The translations under genes and the position numbers were made by a program. From contig NZ_SDOY01000158.1 in assembly GCF_004117935.1 (NCBI RefSeq), positions 1-34,773 on the forward strand: a stretch of DNA of 34,773 nt, written 5' to 3'. Under the pieces are notes generated by a model. That model was given only the letters and a program-made list of their open reading frames with translations. It had not been told where the DNA came from and ran no database searches. Positions 8,351-15,000 of this stretch are shown one piece after another (within the stretch, counting starts at the first letter, position 1; each line of letters opens with the position of its first letter). The stretch comes from Streptomyces roseicoloratus (GTDB lineage Bacteria > Actinomycetota > Actinomycetes > Streptomycetales > Streptomycetaceae).

Positions 8351-9517
8351 CTACCGGACGCGTCCCCGCTTCGCCTCCATCGCCGCGCGGCCCGCCGCGC
8401 CCTTGCGCTTCCAGTCCTTGAGCATCTCGGCGCGGACGCGGGCGTCGGTCTTGGCCACCAGCCGCTGGTTCTCGCGCAGCAGCTTGCGGTAGCTCTCGAG
8501 GCGGCGCACGGGCAGGGTGCCGTCGTCGATGGCGGCGGCGACGGCGCAGCCGGGCTCCGACTCGTGGGCGCAGTCGTGGAACCGGCACTCGGCGGCCAGG
8601 TCCTCGATCTCGGAGAAGACCTGGCCGACGCCGGCCTCGGCGTCCCACAGGCCGACGCCCCGCAGGCCGGGCGTGTCGATGAGCACGCCGCCGCCGGGCA
8701 GGACGAGCAGGTTGCGGGTGGTGGTGGTGTGCCGGCCCTTGCCGTCCACGTCGCGCGCCGCCTGGACGTCCATGACGTCGTCGCCGAGCAGGGTGTTCGC
8801 GAGGGTCGACTTGCCCGCGCCGGAGACGCCGAGCAGCACGCTGGTCCCGCTTGCGGCGACCGCGCGGAGCACGTCGAGCCCTTCGCCGGTGTGGGAGCTG
8901 ACGGGCAGCACCTGGACGCCGGGCGCGACTGTCTCGACGTCCTCGACCAGGTAGGACAGGCCGACGGGGTCGGGCACCAGATCCGCCTTGCTGAGCACGA
9001 CGAGCGGCTGCGCGCCCGACTCCCAGGAGTCCGCCGACGTACGCAGCAGTGCCTCACCGCTCGAACTGGACATCGCGAGCGCGAGGAACCGTTCGATCCG
9101 CCCGAGGTCGAGTTCGACCGCGAGCGACACACAGATGATGATGTGGTCGATGTTAGTGGCCAGCACCTGACCCTCGGACCGCTTGGACGACGTCGACCGC
9201 ACGAAGGCCGTCCGCCGAGGCAGGATCGTCCGCGCGTACCGCGGATCACCGCCCTCCGGGTCGACGGCGACCCAGTCCCCCGTGCACACGACCTTCATCG
9301 GGTCATGGGGAACGACGAACGCGGTGTCGGCACGGACGACGCCGCCAGGGGTCGCCACATCACACTGACCGCGATCGACCCGGACGATCCGGCCGGGGAC
9401 CAGGCCCTGGGCGGCGTACGGGGCGAACTCGGCCTCCCAGCCCTCGTCCCAGCCGTAGACGGCGAGCGGGTGCTGAACAGCGGAAGAGGAAAACGGGTGG
9501 AGCGGAGCGTTGAACAA
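8351..9517 (-). CDS. rsgA: ribosome small-subunit-dependent GTPase A, 388 aa
   Basis: Circularly permuted GTPase that helps the 30S subunit mature and is released on GTP hydrolysis. An N-terminal OB-fold region (about 40-95) is followed by the GTPase motifs in permuted order: G4-like LSKAD, then G1 GVSGAGKST, a Thr-rich switch (GRHTTTTR) and G3 DTPGLRG. The C-terminal zinc knuckle is intact (CRFHDC followed by the Cys of EPGC). The start is TTG at 9517-9515, with GAAGGG upstream inside a perfect palindrome at 9524-9537; a GTG about 14 codons further in is the alternative. Length is slightly above the usual 300-350 residues. The upstream leader holds a small ORF and a hairpin, so translation may be regulated. 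Confidence 0.92.
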   Translation of the reverse strand: MFNAPLHPFSSSAVQHPLAVYGWDEGWEAEFAPYAAQGLVPGRIVRVDRGQCDVATPGGVVRADTAFVVPHDPMKVVCTGDWVAVDPEGGDPRYARTILPRRTAFVRSTSSKRSEGQVLATNIDHIIICVSLAVELDLGRIERFLALAMSSSSGEALLRTSADSWESGAQPLVVLSKADLVPDPVGLSYLVEDVETVAPGVQVLPVSSHTGEGLDVLRAVAASGTSVLLGVSGAGKSTLANTLLGDDVMDVQAARDVDGKGRHTTTTRNLLVLPGGGVLIDTPGLRGVGLWDAEAGVGQVFSEIEDLAAECRFHDCAHESEPGCAVAAAIDDGTLPVRRLESYRKLLRENQRLVAKTDARVRAEMLKDWKRKGAAGRAAMEAKRGRVR

Positions 9518-9523
9518 GGGGAA

Positions 9524-9537
9524 ACCCTTCGAAGGGT
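9524..9537 (-). promoter_or_regulatory. perfect palindrome covering the rsgA ribosome site
   Basis: ACCCTTCGAAGGGT is its own reverse complement. Read as minus-strand RNA it folds so that AAGGG, the best ribosome-binding sequence for the rsgA TTG start, pairs with CCCTT. This could hide the site, or the palindrome could be a protein-binding site in DNA. Confidence 0.5.
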
Positions 9538-9547
9538 GGCCCCGGCG

Positions 9548-9564
9548 GCGCGCTCCGAGCGCGC
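9548..9564 (-). terminator. short GC hairpin between small ORF and rsgA
   Basis: Arms GCGCGCT (9548-9554) and AGCGCGC (9558-9564) around a 3-base loop. It lies 17 bases after the stop of the small ORF at 9581-9655 and before rsgA on the same strand, a position suited to an attenuator or partial terminator. Confidence 0.4.
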
Positions 9565-9580
9565 GGAAGTCGAGTGGGTG

Positions 9581-9655
9581 TCAGCCGGAGACCACAGGGG
9601 TGGGAACGATGAACTCCTGAATGCGGGCAGAGCCCGTCACCGTGACAGTCACCAA
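9581..9655 (-). CDS. 24-residue small ORF upstream of rsgA
   Basis: A short frame with an unusually good ribosome site: AGGAGG at 9669-9664 lies exactly eight bases before a TTG at 9655; a GTG at 9652 is the alternative. The peptide begins MVTVTVTGSAR and ends IVPTPVVSG before TGA. Five of its codons end in T (ACT, TCT, ATT, GTT, CCT), unlike neighbouring genes. It lies 63 bases upstream of rsgA on the same strand, with a hairpin and the ribosome-site palindrome in between. It may be a regulatory leader peptide for rsgA or an independent micropeptide; I do not recognise a family. A possible -10 (TAAGGT, 9725-9720) lies upstream. Confidence 0.5.
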   Translation of the reverse strand: MVTVTVTGSARIQEFIVPTPVVSG

Positions 9656-9913
9656 TGTCCTCACCTCCTGCTTCTTCTCAACGAACCAACACCGCCCCTC
9701 TCGGGGACGGATACGCGACACCTTAGCCCCGCCCCAGGGCGCGGCACCACCGATTAATTCCGAGACCTCGCCCTCCGACATCGACCGCGGGCGCTCCACC
9801 GCCCCGCCGCGAGTCGCACAGCGTCCCGGGCCGGCACCTGACAAATCCGCCGTGAACCTCGGAAGTTCTCCACAGTGACGGCCAACATCCCGCGCCGCCA
9901 CGGACTCCGCACT

Positions 9914-9930
9914 GCGAGGGGGAACCTCGC
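9914..9930 (+). promoter_or_regulatory. hairpin before the ESX-like module
   Basis: GCGAGG (9914-9919) and CCTCGC (9925-9930) with a 5-base loop, 22 bases before the first gene of the module. The 297-base gap 9656-9952 otherwise contains the promoter side of the small ORF and a less GC-rich patch around 9750; no gene was seen there. Confidence 0.35.
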
Positions 9931-9952
9931 GGCGTCGTGATGCGATGGTGCG

Positions 9953-10426
9953 ATGGCATGGGATGAATGGGACCGCGCGAAAGCGGACGTGACCGCCCGA
10001 CAGCAAGCGTCGATGCGACTCAACCACGTGCCAGGGGACCCAGGAGGCAAGAACCAAGCCGACCTCGTCGTGAGCCAGGACGACCTCGGCGCGGTAGGCC
10101 ATGAGGCATTCGTGCTGCACGGTCAGTTACAGAAAGAGGCCGATATCGCCGGTGCCGGCGCCAGCGCGGATGGGGCCGGCTCCACGATGCAGGCGGCAGC
10201 AGCCTTGAAGGGCAGCAACTTCGCCCTCGGGAGTGAGCTGGAGACGACGGTGTCCGTCTGGACCTCGCAGGTCAAGAGTGTCCTTCAAGCGTGTGCACAC
10301 ATCTCGAACCACTTGGACTACTCGAAGAAGACACACGCGGAGAACGATGCCGAGATCGCCGCGTCCCTCAGGAACCGGGACGGCTCGGCCGTGCCCGTCT
10401 CCCGCCTTGCCGAGTACTTCACGTAG
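9953..10426 (+). CDS. ESX/WXG100-like helical protein, 157 aa
   Basis: Predicted mostly helical small protein that begins MAWDEWDRAKADVTARQQ and carries WTSQVKSVLQACAHISNHLDYSKK near its centre. Streptomyces pairs of such a protein with a larger helical protein are typical of WXG100/ESX-related secreted modules, and the next gene fits that partner. No signal peptide or membrane segment is visible. The ATG at 9953 has no strong ribosome site. Codon 59 (10127-10129) is TTA, the rare leucine codon read by the bldA tRNA, so translation may depend on development; it is the only in-frame TTA I noticed in the window. The module is less GC-extreme than its neighbours. Function is inferred from context only. 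Confidence 0.7.
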   Translation: MAWDEWDRAKADVTARQQASMRLNHVPGDPGGKNQADLVVSQDDLGAVGHEAFVLHGQLQKEADIAGAGASADGAGSTMQAAAALKGSNFALGSELETTVSVWTSQVKSVLQACAHISNHLDYSKKTHAENDAEIAASLRNRDGSAVPVSRLAEYFT

Positions 10427-10440
10427 GGGAGGAGCACTTC

Positions 10441-11547
10441 GTGCACTACACCGAGCTCATGGAAGTCGACCTCGGCAAACTGGGGACGGCGGTCGCCGAC
10501 TGGAAGAGCATGGCCCAGAAGATGCAGCGGCTCGGCGGCGATGCCCGGGACGGTATGAAGGCAAAGGCTGACAAGGCCCGTTGGGACGGCGTCAACGCGA
10601 GCGTGACGCGGGATTTCGTCGGCAAGACAGTGAAGGAGTTCGACGACCTTCACAAGGAAGCGCAGAGCATCTTCAGTGTCCTCGATGACGCACTCACCGA
10701 GCTGAGGGGCCTCCAGCAGCAGGCCAGAAGCGTGACCGCCGAGGCCAAGGAGAAGGGCTTCAGTGTCACCGGCCACAAGGACGGAAGCATAGAGATCGCG
10801 GACGCCTTCATCTGCGAGGTCGACGGACCCGGGCAGAAGAAGCGCGACCTGATGCAGTGGTACGCCGACACGCTGACCGGGATCCTGAGCCACGCTACCG
10901 AGGTCGACGCGGCTGCGGTACGGGCGCTGCGTGCGAGCCACGGCGGTGATCCGACCAACGCAGGCCACGCCTCGTACACGTCGCTCGACGAGGACATGCT
11001 CCCCCGCGCGATCAAACTCGCCGGGCTGGGAGAGGACGCCGATGACAAACAGCGTGGGGAGCTGCGGCGACTGTGGACGTCCCTGAGTCCTGAGGCCCGG
11101 GCTCAGCTCTGGACGCAGCACAAGGACGACCTGCTGGCGGCCGGCCTGTTGACGCCGTCGGTGAAGCGGGTGGCTGCCGACGACGGAGCAGGACCGTACG
11201 ACCTCGTTTCGCCAGGCTTCAGGGACTACTGGAAGGAGTTGCAGGCCAACGGGATCTCGAACAGCGGTGACTTCATCGGCAAGACGGATGCGGCCCGGCA
11301 CATGGACCACTACCTGAACGGGACCGGCATCACTCTCGACCTCGACGTCGACAGGATGCTGAGCGACGAGAACGACACGGTCCTGCGCGATGTATCGGCG
11401 CTGACGCGCGCCAAGCAGGAGGATGAATGGCGCCGCCAGGCGCTTGAGGCGTACGCGCAGTCGGGCGGCAAGCCCGTCGCCATCCCCGTGGAGACCGCAG
11501 GGGTGGGGTACACCCACGACAAGGGGCCGGACGGCACAGCGAACTGA
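10441..11547 (+). CDS. large ESX-like module protein, 368 aa, ended by an in-frame TGA
   Basis: The GTG at 10441 follows GGGGAGGAGCACTTC, a strong ribosome site, 14 bases after the previous gene. The first ~130 residues are helical, resembling the N-terminal part of ESX-exported or polymorphic-toxin-type proteins (MEVDLGKLGTAVADWKSMAQ, then FDDLHKEAQSIFSVLDDAL). The middle (about 170-270) is helical and polar. The frame stops at TGA 11545-11547 just after Ala-Asn, but the same frame continues with Tyr-Leu-Ala-Val-Gly-Ser and a well-formed domain to 11886. A TGG to TGA change of one base would explain this, since Trp-Tyr is what I would expect in related proteins at that point. The gene is therefore either a recent pseudogene, a readthrough case, or affected by a sequencing error. 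Confidence 0.75.
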   Translation: MHYTELMEVDLGKLGTAVADWKSMAQKMQRLGGDARDGMKAKADKARWDGVNASVTRDFVGKTVKEFDDLHKEAQSIFSVLDDALTELRGLQQQARSVTAEAKEKGFSVTGHKDGSIEIADAFICEVDGPGQKKRDLMQWYADTLTGILSHATEVDAAAVRALRASHGGDPTNAGHASYTSLDEDMLPRAIKLAGLGEDADDKQRGELRRLWTSLSPEARAQLWTQHKDDLLAAGLLTPSVKRVAADDGAGPYDLVSPGFRDYWKELQANGISNSGDFIGKTDAARHMDHYLNGTGITLDLDVDRMLSDENDTVLRDVSALTRAKQEDEWRRQALEAYAQSGGKPVAIPVETAGVGYTHDKGPDGTAN

Positions 11548-11886
11548 TACCTCGCGGTGGGCAGTGCCATGACGAACACCACGGGTGTCGTCACCGCGGT
11601 GCCGGGCCCGGACGGCAAGCCGCACGTCAGCATCGACTACCAGGTCAACGTCTGGGACCGCTACAACTGGGACCGAGGCAAGTTCACACCCATCGGCCCG
11701 ACCACGGTCACCGACGCCGACATGGCCCGCATGCACACGACGGGACAAGCCAGGGAGTTCGACATGAGAGGGAGCAGCTCGGTGCAGCAGCACGACATGA
11801 TGTCGGGCGGCGCCTGGCCCGACCCGAAGGAACCCGGACGGGACGGCACACGCACCGACATCGGCCGGAACGGGGACGCCCGATGA
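11548..11886 (+). pseudogene. C-terminal part of the split ESX-like module protein
   Basis: In the same frame as the preceding gene and separated from it only by TGA at 11545-11547. It encodes about 112 residues: a beta-type segment with TNTTGVVTAVPGPDGK, then VSIDYQVNVWDRYNWDRGK and VTDADMARMHTTGQAREFDM. The DRYNWD and AREFDM patterns recall the C-terminal domain of actinobacterial secreted module proteins. If translated separately it would start at ATG 11569 (106 residues), but no convincing ribosome site is present. The stop overlaps the ATG of the lipoprotein gene (ATGA), which fits translation of the full-length gene in an ancestor. Confidence 0.7.
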
Positions 11887-12416
11887 ACAGGGTGCCGCGA
11901 AGCAGGTGGCATCCCGCACTGACCGGCAGCATGACCGCGCTCACCGCGCTGCTGGTGGCCGGATGCTCAGGAACGGCGGAGAACCGTACTCCGGCGGCGG
12001 ACCGCTCCCCGGGACAGGTGTCGCACTGGATGGACACGGCCACCGTGGCGTCGGTGGCCGAGACGCTGCACGTGCAGGTGCCGGCGACAGCGACGGAGGC
12101 GAAGGCGGCACACTTGGCGGGGCTCCAGGACGACGGTCTGATCATGGCGTTCGTACTCCCCACGGCCGAGGTGGACGACTTCGTCGCACAGCTGAAGCCG
12201 GAAGAACCGCTCAGCCTGCGGGAACAGCCACTCGCCCGCAACACGAACCCGTCGACGCCGTTCTCGCACCTGGGACTGCCCGAGCCCGACCTGTCGGCGA
12301 AGGTCCGTGAAGGTCAGGTGTGCGCGCCGTGCGAGGACGACCTGGACTGGCTGAAGATCGCGGTGACGAAGGTCGACGCACACACCAGCCGGGTCTATCT
12401 CAGCGGGGCCGACTGA
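11883..12416 (+). CDS. lipoprotein of the ESX-like module, 177 aa
   Basis: Membrane-anchored extracytoplasmic lipoprotein of unknown function. The signal peptide has Arg-rich n-region, a hydrophobic core and the lipobox LVAGC with the lipidated Cys at residue 28. The mature part is polar, has an ADRSPGQVSHW segment and a CAPC motif near residue 150 that could form a disulfide. The ATG at 11883 overlaps the stop of the preceding frame by four bases, so translation coupling with the split gene is expected; the TGA inside that gene may therefore reduce its expression. Third part of the 9953-12416 module. No close family is recognised. Confidence 0.8.
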   Translation: MNRVPRSRWHPALTGSMTALTALLVAGCSGTAENRTPAADRSPGQVSHWMDTATVASVAETLHVQVPATATEAKAAHLAGLQDDGLIMAFVLPTAEVDDFVAQLKPEEPLSLREQPLARNTNPSTPFSHLGLPEPDLSAKVREGQVCAPCEDDLDWLKIAVTKVDAHTSRVYLSGAD

Positions 12417-12497
12417 CGGCCGCCCGCTTCCGGTCCGTCGACGCGGCCTGCGCGACCGAGAGGGCTTCGGTGAGGACCGGTACGGGGTGGGTGGGCC

Positions 12498-12643
12498 AGC
12501 GCGAGGAACCGCTCGATGCGCCCGAGGTCGAGTTCGACGGCGAGCGAGACGGTGATGATCGCGTGGTCCACGTTGGTCGCGAGGACCTGGCCCTCGGACC
12601 GCTTGGACGACGTGGACCGCGCGAACGTGGTGCGGCGCGGCAG
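12498..12643 (-). pseudogene. rsgA fragment (N-terminal/OB-fold end)
   Basis: 146 bases align without gaps to 9078-9223 of the intact rsgA, same orientation, with about 25 mismatches by hand count (roughly 83% identity), many at third codon positions. It encodes the stretch from LPRRTTFARSTSSKRSEGQV to RIERFLALA; the GTPase and zinc domains are missing and the flanks do not match. This is a remnant of a second or foreign rsgA, not a functional gene. A short frame of 89 codons spans 12395-12664 but has no support as a gene. Confidence 0.8.
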
Positions 12644-12668
12644 AAGGGGAACCCTGGACGCCACGTAT

Positions 12669-13511
12669 TTATCGGCGGATCAGCCGGTCCGTCAGTTCCA
12701 TGAGCCGGGCGCGGGCGTCGGTGTCGTACGCCTGCTCGTGGGCGCGGGTGTCGGTGAACCGGTCGAAGTAGCGGCCGGTGGTGCCGGCGAGCGCGGGGTC
12801 GAGGAGCAGCCGTACGGTCGGCCGGACGCCTTCCTCGGTGGCGACTTCCGGAGTCAGTCCGTAGGCGCGCACGCCCGGGGTGTCCATGAGGTGGGCCGGG
12901 TGCAGGGTGTTGACGGTGACGCCGGTGCCGTCCAGTTCGTGGGCGAGCTCGAACGTCGCCATGATCAGGGCCAGTTTGCTCCGGCAGTAGGCGCGCAGTC
13001 CCTCGTAGTCCCGCTCCAGCATGACGTCGTCGAGGTCGATGGTCTCCTGGCCGATGGACGCCACGTTCACGACGCGGGCGGGGGCCGAGGCGGTGAGCAG
13101 CGACAGCAGGCCGCGGGTGAGGGCGTAGGGCGCCAGGTGGTTGACCGCGAAGCGGAGTTCATGACCCTGCGGGGTCAGTTCGCGGACCAGCGGGCGCGAA
13201 CCGCCGCCCGCGACCGCGTTGTTGATCAGGCCGTCGAGGTGGGGTTCGGCGGCCCGCACGCGGTCCGCGAGCGCGTGCACCTGGTCGAGGTCGGACAGGT
13301 CCGCGAGGTACGTGCGGACGGTGGTGCCGGGGTGGGCGGTCCGGGCTTCGGCGGCCACGGCTTCGAGGCGGCCGGGGTCGCGCCCGTGCAGCAGCAGGGT
13401 GCCGCCGCGGGCCGCGAGGTCGAGGGCGAGGGCGCGCCCCATGCCGGAGGTGGCACCGGTGATCAGGGTGGTGCGGTACTCGTGCCGTTCCGTCTGTGCT
13501 GTCTGTTCCAT
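12669..13511 (-). CDS. SDR family NAD(P)-dependent oxidoreductase, 280 aa
   Basis: Classical short-chain dehydrogenase. The nucleotide-binding motif is TLITGATSGMG (Gly19 to Gly25); LINNAVAGG replaces the usual NNAG; active-site residues are Ser152 in ASIG, Tyr175 and Lys179 in YCRSK, and Asn124 in VNH. The substrate cannot be read from sequence; the closest general type is the retinol-dehydrogenase-like group of SDRs. The start is ATG 13511, with no strong ribosome site; CAGGCT lies seven bases before it, so a leaderless start is possible. The stop TAA is 5 bases from the 12664 boundary of the rsgA remnant frame. It diverges from the glyoxalase-like gene at 13664, and two dyads lie in between. 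Confidence 0.9.
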   Translation of the reverse strand: MEQTAQTERHEYRTTLITGATSGMGRALALDLAARGGTLLLHGRDPGRLEAVAAEARTAHPGTTVRTYLADLSDLDQVHALADRVRAAEPHLDGLINNAVAGGGSRPLVRELTPQGHELRFAVNHLAPYALTRGLLSLLTASAPARVVNVASIGQETIDLDDVMLERDYEGLRAYCRSKLALIMATFELAHELDGTGVTVNTLHPAHLMDTPGVRAYGLTPEVATEEGVRPTVRLLLDPALAGTTGRYFDRFTDTRAHEQAYDTDARARLMELTDRLIRR

Positions 13512-13558
13512 GCCGGTCAGCCTGTCAGCGCCGGGACGGGGAAGGCAGTGCGTGCTGG

Positions 13559-13581
13559 GCCTGGTGTTGGTACCACCAGGC
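13559..13581. promoter_or_regulatory. inverted repeat in SDR/VOC intergenic region
   Basis: GCCTGGTG (13559-13566) and CACCAGGC (13574-13581) with a 7-base spacer, 48-70 bases upstream of the SDR start. Candidate operator for the SDR gene. Confidence 0.45.
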
Positions 13582-13614
13582 TGGGGCGCCCCGTACCCGA
13601 GGTCGGCGGGGCGT

Positions 13615-13641
13615 GTCCGATCCGTACAAGACGGCTCGGAC
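13615..13641. promoter_or_regulatory. long imperfect dyad upstream of the VOC gene
   Basis: Arms GTCCGATCCGT (13615-13625) and ACGGCTCGGAC (13631-13641) match at 10 of 11 positions with a 5-base spacer. It ends 10 bases before the candidate -10 hexamer at 13652, so it covers the expected -35 position: a good operator candidate. Confidence 0.6.
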
Positions 13642-13651
13642 GGACACCCCC

Positions 13652-13657
13652 TAGCGT
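13652..13657 (+). promoter_or_regulatory. -10 hexamer for a leaderless VOC transcript
   Basis: TAGCGT fits TANNNT and lies exactly six bases before the ATG at 13664, the geometry expected when transcription starts at the first base of the start codon. No ribosome site is visible. Confidence 0.5.
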
Positions 13658-13663
13658 GCGGCC

Positions 13664-14194
13664 ATGGACACCCACCACGCCACTCCGTCCCCTGTTCCCG
13701 CTCCCTCCGCCGCGCCCCGGCTGGACGTCGTCGGACTGGTCACCGCCGACATGGCCGCCTCCCTTGCCTTCTACCGGCTGCTCGGCCTCGACCTGCCGCC
13801 CGGCGCGGAGGACGCTCCGCACGTGGAGGTCGCCCTGCCCGGCGGCCTGCGGGTGATGTGGGACAGCGAGGACGTCGTCCGGTCCTACGACCCCGCGTGG
13901 ACCCGCCCGGCGGCCGGCGGCGCCCGCGTCGCGCTCGCCTTCCGCTGCGCGGACCCCGGCCGGGTCGACGCGGTCTACGAGGCCCTGACGGCCGCCGGGC
14001 ACCGGGGTCACCTCAAGCCCTGGGACGCCGTGTGGGGCCAGCGGTACGCGGTGGTGCTCGACCCGGACGGTACGGGCGTCTCGCTCTACGCGGACACGGA
14101 CACGGACGCGGAGACGGAGACGGACGCGGACACGGACGCGTACGCGGACGCGGGGTCGGAGCCGGCGTGGGAGCCGGGCCGGGCGGAGGCGTAG
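13664..14194 (+). CDS. VOC (glyoxalase/bleomycin-resistance fold) protein, 176 aa
   Basis: Single vicinal-oxygen-chelate domain protein. After a Pro/Ala-rich N terminus the domain begins LDVVGLVTADMAASLAFYRLLGLDLP and ends with WGQRYAVVLDPDGTGVSLY, the usual beta-alpha-beta-beta-beta pattern. Metal ligands of true glyoxalases are not clearly conserved, so it may bind a small molecule rather than catalyse. The C-terminal 35 residues are a low-complexity tail of Asp, Thr, Glu and Ala encoded by a GGACAC/GGACGC hexamer-like repeat (about 14087-14160), which looks like repeat expansion. Start is the leaderless-type ATG at 13664. It converges on the AraC-type regulator with a 4-base gap. Confidence 0.85.
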   Translation: MDTHHATPSPVPAPSAAPRLDVVGLVTADMAASLAFYRLLGLDLPPGAEDAPHVEVALPGGLRVMWDSEDVVRSYDPAWTRPAAGGARVALAFRCADPGRVDAVYEALTAAGHRGHLKPWDAVWGQRYAVVLDPDGTGVSLYADTDTDAETETDADTDAYADAGSEPAWEPGRAEA

Positions 14195-14198
14195 ACCG

Positions 14199-14912
14199 TC
14201 AGTCCGGGCGGGCGCGGTATCCCGCCCGTGCCGCGTACCCCGTCAGCGTCATGCCCGTCAGCGACCGCATCTCGCGGGCCAGGTGGGCCTGGTCCGCGCA
14301 GCCCGCGCGATGCGCCGCCTCCGCGTACGGCACGCCCGCGGCCACCAGTGCGAGGGCTTGTCGCAGCCGCAGGATGCGGGCCAGGGTCTTCGGCCCGTAG
14401 CCGAAGGCGACGAGCGAGCGCCGGTGCAGCTGCCGCACGCCGAGCCCGACCTCGTCCGCCGCCCGGCCGACGGACACGCCCGCCCGCAGCCGGGCCGCCA
14501 CGGTCCGCATCAGCGGATCGGGCGCGGGCGCGTCGGCGGCCCGGCGCAGCACCAGGGACTCCAGGGCGGTGGCGGGGTCGGCCGCGTCGCTGATCCGGTC
14601 GGCGAGCCGGCGGGCCGTACGGGCGCCCCACAGGCCGGCCAGGTCGACGCGCTCGTCGCGCAGCGCGCTCGCGTCGGTGCCGAGCACGGCGGGCGCCTGG
14701 CCGGGCGCGAAGCGCACGCCCGCGTAGCGGGCGGCGGGGCTGCCGGGCACGTACGCCCTGGTGTCGGGGCCCGCGACGAGCAGCCGGCCGTCCGCCCAGA
14801 TCAGGTCCATGCAGCCGTCGGGCAGGACCGGGCGGCTGCCCGGGTCCGCCGGGCCGATCGCACGGGTCCAGACGACCGCTCCGGAGAGCCGGGCGGGGCG
14901 TTCCTCGTACAC
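14199..14912 (-). CDS. AraC family transcriptional regulator, 237 aa
   Basis: One-component regulator. The N-terminal half (VLPDGCMDLIWADGRLLVAGPDT) matches the DUF6597-type sensing domain found in many Streptomyces AraC proteins. The C-terminal half holds two helix-turn-helix motifs: VSVGRAADEVGLGVRQLHRRS and VPYAEAAHRAGCADQAHLAREM, ending with the family FTGMT-like SLTGMTLTGY. The start chosen is GTG 14912, because TACCCT (TANNNT) lies exactly six bases before it, indicating a leaderless message; there is no other credible start between it and the domain. It is convergent with the VOC gene and divergent from the protease operon at 15001, so it could regulate either (inference). Confidence 0.85.
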   Translation of the reverse strand: MYEERPARLSGAVVWTRAIGPADPGSRPVLPDGCMDLIWADGRLLVAGPDTRAYVPGSPAARYAGVRFAPGQAPAVLGTDASALRDERVDLAGLWGARTARRLADRISDAADPATALESLVLRRAADAPAPDPLMRTVAARLRAGVSVGRAADEVGLGVRQLHRRSLVAFGYGPKTLARILRLRQALALVAAGVPYAEAAHRAGCADQAHLAREMRSLTGMTLTGYAARAGYRARPD

Positions 14913-14918
14913 ACCGCC

Positions 14919-14924
14919 AGGGTA
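14919..14924 (-). promoter_or_regulatory. -10 hexamer for leaderless AraC-type transcript
   Basis: Minus-strand TACCCT, six bases from the GTG at 14912. A perfect 14-bp palindrome, ACCGGCCGGCCGGT, at 14940-14953 lies just upstream and may be an operator. Confidence 0.45.
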
Positions 14925-15000
14925 GGCGGATTCGCTGACACCGGCCGGCCGGTCGGACAGAATGGTGCCCCAGCCAACTGTTCGGGCCACGGGGGTCGTT

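Noticed and set aside
6601..9249. 882-codon frame joining alkA with antisense-like sequence upstream
   Set aside because: Beyond 8154 the frame reads rsgA in the wrong phase; the Ada domain and GGAGG place the start near 8154.
9581..10120. 179-codon minus-strand frame covering the rsgA upstream region
   Set aside because: Overlaps the ESX-like gene and has no protein-like pattern; only its last 24 codons have ribosome-site support.
11545..11547. Selenocysteine at the in-frame TGA
   Set aside because: No evident SECIS-like hairpin directly after the TGA and no selenoprotein family match; Trp to stop is simpler.
9953..12416. Mobile element carrying the ESX-like module
   Set aside because: No integrase, transposase, terminal inverted repeats or clear target duplications seen; only composition and the rsgA relic hint at transfer.
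12395..12664. 89-codon minus-strand frame as a gene
   Set aside because: Only part matches RsgA; GTPase motifs missing, no ribosome site; treated as a relic.
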